From: Schaalia georgiae DSM 6843
Lineage (GTDB): Bacteria > Actinomycetota > Actinomycetes > Actinomycetales > Actinomycetaceae
DNA: 64,000 nt
Direction: 5' to 3'
Assembly: GCF_000429245.1 (NCBI RefSeq)
Contig: NZ_AUBM01000006.1
Span: 255,051-319,050 of the forward strand
Part shown: piece after piece, positions 37,067 through 45,084 of the stretch
How positions within the stretch are numbered: the stretch's first letter is position 1
Layout of the letters: each line of letters opens with the position of its first letter
Position numbers and translations under genes: made by a program
Notes under the pieces: model-generated
Databases searched by the model: none
Told to the model about the DNA's origin: nothing
Seen by the model: the letters and a program-made list of their open reading frames with translations, nothing else

Positions 37067-40000
37067 CGGGCCCGCACCTCCAATCCTCTCTCCTGGGTGT
37101 AAATGAGGTGGCATCCGAGCAGGTCCCGCTCCAACCGGGGGGACCCCTCGTCGGTCTTGTTCATCGCCAGGACCAGTTCGCCGCGGAGCAACGGGTGCTC
37201 CAGGCACTCCCAATCCCTGGTGGCCTCATCGTCCCAGATGGCACACGCAACTGCGTCCACCACTTCGTCGATCGCTTTCCCGGTCTCGCGGAACGGCCAC
37301 GGTGGCAGCGAGACGCTCCACGTGCGCATCTCCCGCACGAGGCCGAGACTGGGCCAGGTGCTCACGTCAATGGGGATGGTCTCCCCGTCGGTGTCGACCT
37401 GCCAGGGCGGCTTGATGGGGACGCAACCCATACCGGGATCGACCGCGACCAGGAGAACGGGGATCTGGTCCTCGGAGTCCCTGACAGCAGCCTGTGCGGC
37501 GGCTTGCCTGCCTTTGGGGGCGCCGTCCCCAGTAGAGGCGTTGCCGACGAAGGAGTCCTCGAGTCTGTCCGCTTTCCATTGTGGGAGCCTGGGGCCGGTG
37601 AGGCACCACGTTCTCGCACGATCCACCGCGGTATTCGCGTTATTCCGCGCCTCCCACTCCGCTTCCTGGAGCGCCCCGGCCCAGGTCGCGGGACCGACTG
37701 GCTCTTGCGAGTAGGCGAGTTGGGTGAGTTCCGCGTAGTCTGCGGGCCGCTCGACGCCGATCCGTCCACGGTCCGCCAGGATGCCGAGGGCGCGGAGCAC
37801 GTGGAAGCGCTCGTAGACGACGTCGGTCCCACCCGAGTATGCCCACGGCGCTGACCCCGTGTCGGCGACCATCACGTGGCAGCGGGCTTCCCGCAGCCCA
37901 GAAGGGCGTTCCCTGCCCGGATGGCGGTGGAGCCGCCCGATCCTCTGCAGCACGAGGTCCATGGGCGCGGGGTCGGTGATCATCACGTCGAAGTCGACAT
38001 CGAGGCTCTGCTCGATGACCTGGGTGGCGACGACCACATGCCTGCGGGGACGCGCAGCGCTGTCCTTGCCGAAGAGGCGCAGCATCCGCTCGTCGCGCTC
38101 CGCCCGGTCGCTCGCGATGAAACGGGAGTGCAGCAGCGTCACCCCGTCCGTGCCGAAGTGCGGGGCGAGGGCGTCGTAAGTGGCCTGCGCGTCCTTCACG
38201 GTGTTGCGGATGACGACGGCGCACCCGCCCTCGGCGAGCGCCTCGTCGAGGGTGGGCACGAGATCCTGCGGGGACTGCGCGACCAGCGGAAGTATCGTTC
38301 TGCGCGCCTCGGGGCCCCCGCCTCCGACCACGTGGACATCGACTTCCTGCCCGCCCCGTGAAACCGTCGTGAGCACGGGATACCCGATATTGCCGTCAAG
38401 GCGGGCACTGTCGTCGACCTCGCGGCGGCACCGGCCCCGCCTGTACGCCTCGGCGAGTTCGATCCTGCGCTCCGCCGGAAGGGTCGCTGAGAGGAGGACC
38501 ACGGGGATCCCGTACATCCCCAGCCAGGTGAGCGCTGCCTTCAAGTAGGTGCCCATGTAGGTGTCGGCCGCGTGGACCTCGTCGAGGATCACGGCTTTCC
38601 CCATCAGTCCCAGGTGGCGGACCAGGACATGACGCGATTTGAGCGCGGTCAGCAGGACTTGGTCGATCGTGCCGATCACGACGGGCGACAGGGTGGCGCG
38701 CCACCGACCGGCCATCCACGCGCTGGCGCGCAGAGAGGAGTAGTCCTCCCCGGGCCTGTCCTCCTCCTCGTCGTGGACCTGCACCGGATACCCGCAGTCG
38801 CGGTCCAGCAATTCGACGAAGGCGTCGTTGAGGTCGTTCTTGCCGTGGGCCAAGTGGACGCCGAGGCGCTGCGGGCTGTCGCCCAGCAGGTTCGTCAGCC
38901 ATTTCGTGGCGCGCTCGTACATGGCGTTGGTGGTCGCCTGCGTGGGCAGCCCGATGAACACGCCCTGCAGCCCCCGGGAGCGGACCATCCGCTCGGCGAC
39001 GGCGAAGGCGAGTTCGGTCTTCCCCGACCCCGGCGGGGCCTCGACGATCATGAGGTCGGGGTCGGCCTCCTCGGCCAGCCTCACCGCTGCGATCTGCGCA
39101 TCGGTGGGAGTGGTCTCCGTGCCCCAGCCGAAGCGGTGGCGGTAGTACGACTCGGGGGAACCACCTGCCGTGGCGGGCACCGTCATCGGGCGGGGCATGT
39201 CGGCGCTCTCCCATCCGTGTTCGGCGCGCTCCCACTGCTCGTCCGCGGTGAGTTCCCGTTCCCGTTCGGCTTGGCGGCGCAGGGGGAAGTAGTCCTCGTT
39301 CGAGGCGATCCAGTCGGCAATGACGACCGCCGAGGCGTAGGCCGAGGCGACCGCGATCGGCAGTTCCGGGAGCGCCGTCGGCGCCGGGGATTTCAGTGGG
39401 AAGCCGATGCGACGGGCCATCCACTCGATGAGCTCCTGGCGGGACTGCTCCCAACGCGGCTCTTTCTGCGGGCGGCCGAGTTCGCCCTTGTAGGCGTCGC
39501 CCGCCGCTCCGATCTGCGAGCCATCCGGGTAACGCCCGTGGTGGACGCCGACGATCGCCGCCCATTGATCCGCACGGTCACGGTCCCCACCCCTTTTTAC
39601 TATCGCATCGACGAGCGCGAAACGACTGGCGAAACCATGGGGAAGAACCCCACGGTCCGGTACGTCCCGACGTTGGGGGACAAGGACACCGTGGGCGCGG
39701 ACGAAGTCGGCGAGCGGGCCGTGCTGGCAGCAGAAGGGCAGCGACGCCTTCCCCACGTCGTGGACGCCCGTCAGGAAGACGAGGCTGGCGCGCGCCTTCG
39801 CCTGGTCGCCGCCCCACACGGAGGCCATGATCGCGCGGTGGTGCTCGCTGAGGTAGGAGTCGAAGAGCCTGCCCGCCACGTCGGCCGCGTCCATCAGGTG
39901 CTGGGGGACGGACAGCCAGTCTTTGGGGTTCCGCTTGCCGCTCTTCGCCCAGAAGGAGCGGGTGAGCATGGATAGCCCCTCGGCGGTCAGGCCGGGTTCA

Positions 40001-40080
40001 GCCCGCGGGAACTCCGGGGGCGGCGGCGCAGCAGTCACCGCTGGTGCTTCCACGACCTTGCCATCGATTTTCCGGGCCAT
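37063..40080 (-). CDS. cas3: CRISPR effector nuclease-helicase Cas3 (I-E)
   Basis: 1005 residues. N-terminal HD nuclease: His61 in VPQHLMDAA and VHDVGK at about 106-111, with VGVHHGRYPDG near 177. Helicase: Walker A APPGSGKT at about 348-355, DEVH at 500-503, and motif VI in LVLQRIGRLHRHPG. Degrades DNA flagged by Cascade. The ATG at 40078-40080 follows GAGGGAGAAC. First gene of an eight-gene operon in which most junctions overlap by ATGA. Confidence 0.97.
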   Translation of the reverse strand: MARKIDGKVVEAPAVTAAPPPPEFPRAEPGLTAEGLSMLTRSFWAKSGKRNPKDWLSVPQHLMDAADVAGRLFDSYLSEHHRAIMASVWGGDQAKARASLVFLTGVHDVGKASLPFCCQHGPLADFVRAHGVLVPQRRDVPDRGVLPHGFASRFALVDAIVKRGGDRDRADQWAAIVGVHHGRYPDGSQIGAAGDAYKGELGRPQKEPRWEQSRQELIEWMARRIGFPLKSPAPTALPELPIAVASAYASAVVIADWIASNEDYFPLRRQAERERELTADEQWERAEHGWESADMPRPMTVPATAGGSPESYYRHRFGWGTETTPTDAQIAAVRLAEEADPDLMIVEAPPGSGKTELAFAVAERMVRSRGLQGVFIGLPTQATTNAMYERATKWLTNLLGDSPQRLGVHLAHGKNDLNDAFVELLDRDCGYPVQVHDEEEDRPGEDYSSLRASAWMAGRWRATLSPVVIGTIDQVLLTALKSRHVLVRHLGLMGKAVILDEVHAADTYMGTYLKAALTWLGMYGIPVVLLSATLPAERRIELAEAYRRGRCRREVDDSARLDGNIGYPVLTTVSRGGQEVDVHVVGGGGPEARRTILPLVAQSPQDLVPTLDEALAEGGCAVVIRNTVKDAQATYDALAPHFGTDGVTLLHSRFIASDRAERDERMLRLFGKDSAARPRRHVVVATQVIEQSLDVDFDVMITDPAPMDLVLQRIGRLHRHPGRERPSGLREARCHVMVADTGSAPWAYSGGTDVVYERFHVLRALGILADRGRIGVERPADYAELTQLAYSQEPVGPATWAGALQEAEWEARNNANTAVDRARTWCLTGPRLPQWKADRLEDSFVGNASTGDGAPKGRQAAAQAAVRDSEDQIPVLLVAVDPGMGCVPIKPPWQVDTDGETIPIDVSTWPSLGLVREMRTWSVSLPPWPFRETGKAIDEVVDAVACAIWDDEATRDWECLEHPLLRGELVLAMNKTDEGSPRLERDLLGCHLIYTQERGLEVRAR

Positions 40081-40118
40081 GCTGTTCTCCCTCTCAACCC
40101 TGAGACGAAATCCGTTTC

Positions 40119-40124
40119 ATAATA
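40119..40124 (-). promoter_or_regulatory. Candidate -10 box of the cas operon
   Basis: TATTAT on the minus strand, 38 bases upstream of the cas3 ATG. No consensus -35 is visible at 17 bases; the dyad at 40133-40170 occupies that position. Confidence 0.5.
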
Positions 40125-40132
40125 ACCCTCGA

Positions 40133-40170
40133 CGCCCGGAAATGGGAGAGGTTCCTCACATTTCCGGGCG
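40133..40170. promoter_or_regulatory. Large dyad (operator-like) overlapping cas3 -35 region
   Basis: CGCCCGGAAATG (40133-40144) and its perfect reverse complement (40159-40170) enclose a second inverted pair, GAGG-TT-CCTC (40148-40157), giving a near-symmetric 38-nt element. Position just upstream of the TATTAT box suggests a repressor or activator site; alternatively it could form an RNA hairpin if transcription starts further up. Confidence 0.6.
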
Positions 40171-40533
40171 CCGATGGTAAATGTGCCACTCACCCTTGAT
40201 CAAGCCGACCGCTGAACGGGGTGCGCGCACCAATCATCGCCGCAGCATTTTCGCGACAAAAACATCGACAGCGCCTTGGAGCAGAACACCGAGGACAACC
40301 ACAGCCACGTCCTCAACGAACGTCATCACTCTACAAACCCTCCTTTCGAGATCCCGATCAGAGCTTGTAGACTGCGACTGTCACATCTTGAGCCACAAGC
40401 TCTGCCTGATGGGGTCGCCACTCTGCGTGTCGACCCCATCAGTTCTCCCAGCCCGACAGTTCCTTCGAGCACCACAGCCCCTGCTGCGGTGCTCGAAGAT
40501 TATCAGACGAGATTCTTCGTTGCAAACGCACCT

Positions 40534-40588
40534 CGATTAGAGTTCACTAAAGTTGCCCCGCGATTAGAGTTCACCGAACTTGACCCCA
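40534..40588 (+). repeat. 27-bp tandem repeat, two copies
   Basis: Copy 1 40534-40560 and copy 2 40561-40588 share CGATTAGAGTTCAC and then diverge moderately (AAGTTG.CCCC versus AACTTGACCCC). Tandem ends of this kind occur at the termini of IS21-like elements, but no transposase is nearby. Copy 2 runs into the decayed CRISPR repeat. Confidence 0.6.
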
Positions 40589-40665
40589 CTTGCGTGGGGA
40601 AAACAGCCATCGCGCCTTGGTCGCGCCTCGTTTAGAGGGCTCACCCCCGCGCTAGCGGGGAACGC
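40577..40665 (-). CRISPR. Decayed two-repeat CRISPR unit upstream of cas3
   Basis: Two 28-base segments at 40577-40604 and 40638-40665, exactly 61 bases apart like the main array. The second matches 23 of 28 consensus bases, the first 18 of 28 including the last nine. Both keep the hairpin: CCCCGC/GCGGGG in one, CCCCAC/GTGGGG (a compensatory change) in the other. The 33-bp interval is a fossil spacer. Confidence 0.6.
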
Positions 40666-40832
40666 TGCGGAGCCGCAGCAGCCAAGGCCGATCACCTGCC
40701 CTCATTATCCCATCGCTGGCACCAGCTTCCACCTGCACCCCCGGGCGCGCCTTGAACCAACCCCCTCCCCTTCTCACCCCTCCCCCCGCGCGCCCCTGAG
40801 CGTTTTTGGGTATCCGCTGCCAGAATGGGAGC

Positions 40833-41933
40833 ATGTCGAACTCTGAGGCCCAGGAGAGGGCGTCACTCCGTCCGGCTCACAAGCCGTGGTGGCGCTCCAG
40901 AAAGGCGCACGCCGCCCATGGGGGCGGCGGGCGGGTGCTGCTCGGCGGGCTCGGCCTGTCCTACAAGGATCCGTCGTCGGGCGCGCGCATGCTGGACGGA
41001 GTGGACGTCGCCTTCCGCGCACGGCGGATCACGGCGGTGCTGGATCCGTCCGGCCTCCGCTCCCGTGCCCTGTTCCTGGTGCTCGCGGGCCTGGAGGACC
41101 CGGACGCCGGCCGCGTGGTGTCCGCCAAGCCCCGTTCTGCGCGCCAGAGGTGGGCGGGGCGCATCGGGGCCGTTGCCCTGCTGGGTGGGCGCGACACGCT
41201 CGACAGGGATCTCACGATCCGGCAGAACATCCTGGCGCCCCTGGCCGCCACGGGATCGGTGGCGGACTGGGACAACCTGGTGGGCGCACTGGAACTGACG
41301 GGCCTGCGCACCAAGGTGGACGCCCATCCCGCAGAGCTGACGCCGATGGAGCGCTTCAAGGCCACGGTGGCGCGCGCCATCGTGTCGGGCGCGGAGGTGT
41401 TCCTGGTGACGGAGCCGTCGGTCCTGCCCGCCCACGACACGGACGAGCTGGTGGACCTGTTGCGGGCCGTGGCGGCCGCAGGGTGCGCGGTCGTCGTGGC
41501 CACGCGCCACCCGGAGACCGCGCTGCGCGCGCACCGCGTCATCATGCTGGCCAACGGCAGCGTCTCCTTGGACGCCGCGCCGCCCACGCTCGACGCCATC
41601 GACTCGTCGCTCGAGCGCTGCCCGGAGGATCCGAAGAACCTCCTGGGCCCCATCCCCTCCGCCTCCCCCCTCTTCTACGAGGCGGACGCCACCGGGGCCG
41701 AAGACGAGGACCCGGGTTCCGTCGCGTGGCACTCCCTCAACGTTGTGGATCCGACGGATCCGGCGCCGCTGTCGAGCGTGGCCACCTACGATGAGATCGA
41801 CGAAACGGCCACGTACACGGGTGCGATCCCCGCCACCGCCGTCCCCGAGGAGGACACCGACGTCGACGAATTGATCGTGCAGGCCAAGAGGATCCTCTCC
41901 GACCTGCCCGGTTCCATCGCCCCCGAGGACTGA
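40833..41933 (+). CDS. ABC-transporter ATPase-like protein with lost Walker A
   Basis: 366 residues. The layout of an ABC ATPase is recognisable: strand before the P-loop (RITAVLDPSGLRSRALF), Q-loop area with DRDLTIRQNILAPLAATG, signature region AELTPMERFKATVARAIVSG, Walker B-like EVFLVTEPS, and H-loop-like VVVATRHPE. But the Walker A lysine/glycines are gone (DPSGLRSR) and the signature is not LSGGQ, so ATP hydrolysis is unlikely. The last ~100 residues are acidic linker-like. The ATG at 40833 has GGGAG. Role unknown; no permease is adjacent. Confidence 0.75.
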   Translation: MSNSEAQERASLRPAHKPWWRSRKAHAAHGGGGRVLLGGLGLSYKDPSSGARMLDGVDVAFRARRITAVLDPSGLRSRALFLVLAGLEDPDAGRVVSAKPRSARQRWAGRIGAVALLGGRDTLDRDLTIRQNILAPLAATGSVADWDNLVGALELTGLRTKVDAHPAELTPMERFKATVARAIVSGAEVFLVTEPSVLPAHDTDELVDLLRAVAAAGCAVVVATRHPETALRAHRVIMLANGSVSLDAAPPTLDAIDSSLERCPEDPKNLLGPIPSASPLFYEADATGAEDEDPGSVAWHSLNVVDPTDPAPLSSVATYDEIDETATYTGAIPATAVPEEDTDVDELIVQAKRILSDLPGSIAPED

Positions 41934-42282
41934 AACCAGGGCCCGCCCCCATCCCCGGCGCCTGCGAAGTGGGCACCACCGCACATGAGCGGCTTTCGGT
42001 CCTGCCGCCCTGGTGCCGACGAGGCGCGCGCCGCAGGTGTGGGCACACCGCGGATCGCGGCGGCAACCGGAGTCGGCTGGGCCCGCGCTGCGATGTTTCC
42101 CCGACTGCCGGGGCACGGTGAGGCGGCAACCGGAGTCGGCTGGGCCCGCGCCGCGGTCCCGGCGCGCGTGAAGGACTGAGGACACATGCTGGGCGGCTGC
42201 GCGCCGAGCCGCCTTCGTGATTAACTGTGTGACATAGCCTGTAGTCGACCAGGCACCGCCACGCAGGAAGGCAGTCGCTCAG
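41934..42282. repeat. Gene-free 349 bases with a ~33-bp direct repeat, period 63
   Basis: Copies at about 42059-42091 and 42122-42154 share 30 identical bases (core ACCGGAGTCGGCTGGGCC) and are separated by about 30 bp. Not similar to the I-E repeat. Nothing else recognised; the promoter of the downstream Holin-X gene should be within the last 60 bases. Confidence 0.55.
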
Positions 42283-43041
42283 ATGACCCAACCGTCCAAC
42301 CCGGGTGTCCCCGAAGGACAGTCCACACCACAGGCATCGCCCTCCCAGACTCCGCAGCGCGCTTCTGCCCCCGTTCAGCCCGTCCAGCAGGCACCCGCGG
42401 CGCATCCCGCCCCCACGCCCATCACGCGGGAGCAGGGGCCCTCCGCCCAGGGGCGGGCCCCGGCGGCCTCCCAAGCGCAGAAGCCCACCGCCCAGGAGCA
42501 GCCCGGCACGGGAGCCGCGTCCGCCCAGGGCACCCACCTGCCGCCGAGGACATCGACCACCCGCGCCTACGCCCCGCCGGCGCAGGCCGCCCCCGACCCG
42601 GATCCCCAGGCCGGGCAGGGCGCCCCGGACACGCAGACCCAGACGGGTCCGCAGGCGCGGCGCAAGCCGTCCGTGGGCAGGCTCATCGCCGATATCACCA
42701 GCCAGTTCTCCTCGATCGTGCGCGGCGAGATCCAGTTGGCGAAGGTCCAGACCGCGACCATGCTCGCGCGCATCCGCACCGGCCTCGTCCTAATGGCTGC
42801 GGCCGCCGTCTTCGCCCTTTTCCTGCTGGGCTGGGTCCTGCACACCATCGAAGCGGCACTGGCCACGGTCCTGCCGGTATGGGCGGCCTCCCTCATCGTC
42901 GTCGGGCTCCTGACCGTCGTCGTAGCGGTCCTCGCCCTCCTCGGCTTCCGGGCACTGCGCAAGGCCCAGGAGAGCAAACCCGATCCCAAGGCCGGCATCA
43001 CCGAGGCCGTCCACATTGTGAAGAACGGACTTACCAAGTGA
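42283..43041 (+). CDS. Actinobacterial Holin-X family membrane protein
   Basis: 252 residues. The first ~125 are Pro/Gln/Ala-rich and probably disordered. The C-terminal half is the Holin-X domain: VGRLIADITSQFSSIVRGEI, then two helices (LVLMAAAAVFALFLLGWVLH and WAASLIVVGLLTVVVAVLAL). Despite the name this family is chromosomal and not phage-linked. GTGA overlap with the next gene. Role likely at the membrane; unknown. Confidence 0.85.
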   Translation: MTQPSNPGVPEGQSTPQASPSQTPQRASAPVQPVQQAPAAHPAPTPITREQGPSAQGRAPAASQAQKPTAQEQPGTGAASAQGTHLPPRTSTTRAYAPPAQAAPDPDPQAGQGAPDTQTQTGPQARRKPSVGRLIADITSQFSSIVRGEIQLAKVQTATMLARIRTGLVLMAAAAVFALFLLGWVLHTIEAALATVLPVWAASLIVVGLLTVVVAVLALLGFRALRKAQESKPDPKAGITEAVHIVKNGLTK

Positions 43042-43352
43042 GCACTCCCACGGAACCCGCAGCCGCGCCCCGCACCGAAGCGCAGATCCGAGCCGACCTG
43101 GAGGCCACGCGCGCTGCCCTGGCGGCCTCCGTCGACGACCTCTACGAGCAGTTGCAGCCCGCTGCCATCGTCGCGAACACGAAGGCCGCCGCGGCAGAGG
43201 CCGTCGCGGGCGCCCGGAAGAGCGTCCGCGACACCGCAGCCGCCGCCCGCGAGGGCGACTCCGAGGCCATCAAACGGATCGGCATCGCCGTGGGCGCGAC
43301 CCTGGTGGCCATCGGCCTCCTCGCGTTCGCCTGGTCCCGCAGACGGCGCTGA
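43038..43352 (+). CDS. DUF3618 small membrane protein
   Basis: 104 residues from the GTG at 43038, overlapping the Holin-X stop. The DUF3618 signature is present: RTEAQIRADLEATRAALAAS-type helix (EAQIRADLEATRAAL), VDDLYEQLQP, and one C-terminal helix before SRRRR. It is the standard partner of Holin-X in actinobacteria. Confidence 0.87.
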   Translation: MSTPTEPAAAPRTEAQIRADLEATRAALAASVDDLYEQLQPAAIVANTKAAAAEAVAGARKSVRDTAAAAREGDSEAIKRIGIAVGATLVAIGLLAFAWSRRRR

Positions 43353-43561
43353 CGCGCCCCAGGCGGGGGCCGCTCCAACATGCCCCCACCTGGCCCGACG
43401 GCTCTCGGGGCGGACGCCCCGGGCGCGTTCCGCCACGCGCGCAAAATCGGATTCAAGTTCAATTCGTTGCGCCTCTTTGGTTATGATGAAGCCACGAAAC
43501 ATTGTGAACACCCAGGGAACCGCGCCATGCGGACCCGAACTACGCGGAGGGGGTCGACGCC

Positions 43562-43846
43562 ATGGGGCGCGGCCGTCAAAAGGCAAAGCAGATGAAAGTC
43601 GCTCGGAAGCTGAAGTACTTCAGCCCCGACACCGACCTGGACGCGCTTCAGCGTGAGCTGGCGCCCGAGGACATGTACGAGGAGCAGGGCAGCGACGGCG
43701 CGGACACCGACGTCGACGAGCCCGACGAAGAGGACGACCTCTACGCCAAGTACGCGGACTTCGCCACGGTCGCGGACGAGCCCGACGACATAGACCCCGC
43801 GCAGTTGGACGAGTCGTTCTGGACGGGCAAGCCCTCGGACAAGTAG
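43562..43846 (+). CDS. DUF3073 protein
   Basis: 94 residues. MGRGRQKAKQMKVARKLKYF is the family signature: basic N-terminus, then a strongly acidic body. Conserved through actinobacteria next to purine genes, as here (convergent with purM, 13 bases apart). Function unknown. Confidence 0.92.
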   Translation: MGRGRQKAKQMKVARKLKYFSPDTDLDALQRELAPEDMYEEQGSDGADTDVDEPDEEDDLYAKYADFATVADEPDDIDPAQLDESFWTGKPSDK

Positions 43847-43859
43847 GGCGCCTGGGCGC

Positions 43860-44993
43860 TCACCCCACCCGGTAGGAGCCGTGCAGGCGCACGGAACCCG
43901 CGTTGACGCCCTTGGTGCCGCGGACCACGCGCTCCCCAACCCCGGCCCCTGCCGCCGTGGAGCGCACCTCCCCCAGCACCCACGCGCCCACGCCCGCCTG
44001 GCGCACAGCGCCGACCACCGCCGGGGCGTCCGCCTCGCCGACCACGGCGACCATGCCGACCCCGAGGTTCAGGGAATCCTCCATGGCCTCCCACGACACG
44101 GAGCCGCCCCTGCGCACCCAGTCGAACACGGCGGGCACCCGCCACGAGCCGCGGTCCACCGACGCCACCGACCCGGAGGGCAGCACGCGCGACAGGTTCG
44201 CCGCCAGGCCACCGCCCGTCACGTGGGACAGGGCGTGCACGCCCCGCCCGTCGCCGCCCCCGACGCCGAAGCGCTCGACCAAGTCCAGGCACAGGCGCGT
44301 GTACAGGCGCGTCGGCTCCAGGAGCTCCTCGCCCAGGGTGCGCCCGAACTCACTGACGTGCGCGTCCAGCGGAGCGCCCGTGCGCGCCACGACCGAGCGG
44401 ACCAGGGAGTAGCCGTTGGAGTGCAGTCCCGACGAGGCCATCGCCACCACCACGTCGGAGTCGACGACCCGCTGGGGCCCCAGAACGCGGTCCGCATCGA
44501 CGACGCCCGTCGCGGCCCCCGCGATGTCGTAGTCGTCCGGCTCCATGACGCCGGGGTGCTCGGCGGTCTCGCCGCCGACCAGGGGCGTGCCCGTGGCCTC
44601 GCAGGCCCGCGCAATGCCCTCCACGATGGAGGCGATGCGCTCGGGGACGACGCGGCCGCACGCGATGTAGTCCGTCATGAGCAGCGGGCGCGCCCCGATC
44701 ACCACGATGTCATCGACGACCATGCCGACCAGGTCCTGGCCGATCGTGCCATGCGCGTCCATCGCCCGCGCGATCGCGATCTTGGTGCCCACCCCGTCCG
44801 TCGAAGTCGCCAGCAGGGGCCGCCTCATGCCCAGCAGGGCCGACGCGTCCACCATCCCGGCGAAGCCGCCAGTCGCACCGACCACGGTGGCGTCGTGGGT
44901 GCGCGCGACAGCGGCCTTCATGAGCTCGACAGCGCGGTCTCCTGCGGCGGTGTCCACTCCGGCGGTGGCGTAGTCAAGGGGGTTGTCGGTCAT
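43860..44993 (-). CDS. purM: Phosphoribosylformylglycinamidine cyclo-ligase (AIR synthetase)
   Basis: 377 residues. Closes the imidazole ring to AIR with ATP. Motifs: YATAGVDTAAGDRAV, STDGVGTKIAIARAM, DLVGMVVDDIVVIGARPL, GGETAEHPGVM and HVTGGGLAANLSRVLP. The ATG at 44991-44993 has GAAAGG. It follows purF on the same strand after 91 bases, so purF-purM form a pair. Confidence 0.96.
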   Translation of the reverse strand: MTDNPLDYATAGVDTAAGDRAVELMKAAVARTHDATVVGATGGFAGMVDASALLGMRRPLLATSTDGVGTKIAIARAMDAHGTIGQDLVGMVVDDIVVIGARPLLMTDYIACGRVVPERIASIVEGIARACEATGTPLVGGETAEHPGVMEPDDYDIAGAATGVVDADRVLGPQRVVDSDVVVAMASSGLHSNGYSLVRSVVARTGAPLDAHVSEFGRTLGEELLEPTRLYTRLCLDLVERFGVGGGDGRGVHALSHVTGGGLAANLSRVLPSGSVASVDRGSWRVPAVFDWVRRGGSVSWEAMEDSLNLGVGMVAVVGEADAPAVVGAVRQAGVGAWVLGEVRSTAAGAGVGERVVRGTKGVNAGSVRLHGSYRVG

Positions 44994-45084
44994 GGATGGG
45001 GCCTTTCGCGGTGGGGCGCTCGACGACGCCGTGTCTGGGTTATCGGGTCTGAGGACGTTCGCCCGGCCGGGCGCCTGGGCGCGC

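Larger units (their letters stand above)
40171..40832. other. Gene-free region upstream of cas3 with repeats
   Basis: No convincing gene; several short open frames lack ribosome sites. The part 40171-40560 is visibly less GC-rich than its surroundings. It holds a 27-bp tandem repeat (40534-40588) and a decayed CRISPR unit (40577-40665), described separately. The rest, to 40832, is C-rich with nothing else recognised. Confidence 0.5.

Noticed and set aside
42283-43041. Holin-X gene as evidence of a prophage
   Set aside because: The family is chromosomal in actinobacteria and paired with DUF3618; no phage structural or integrase genes are nearby.
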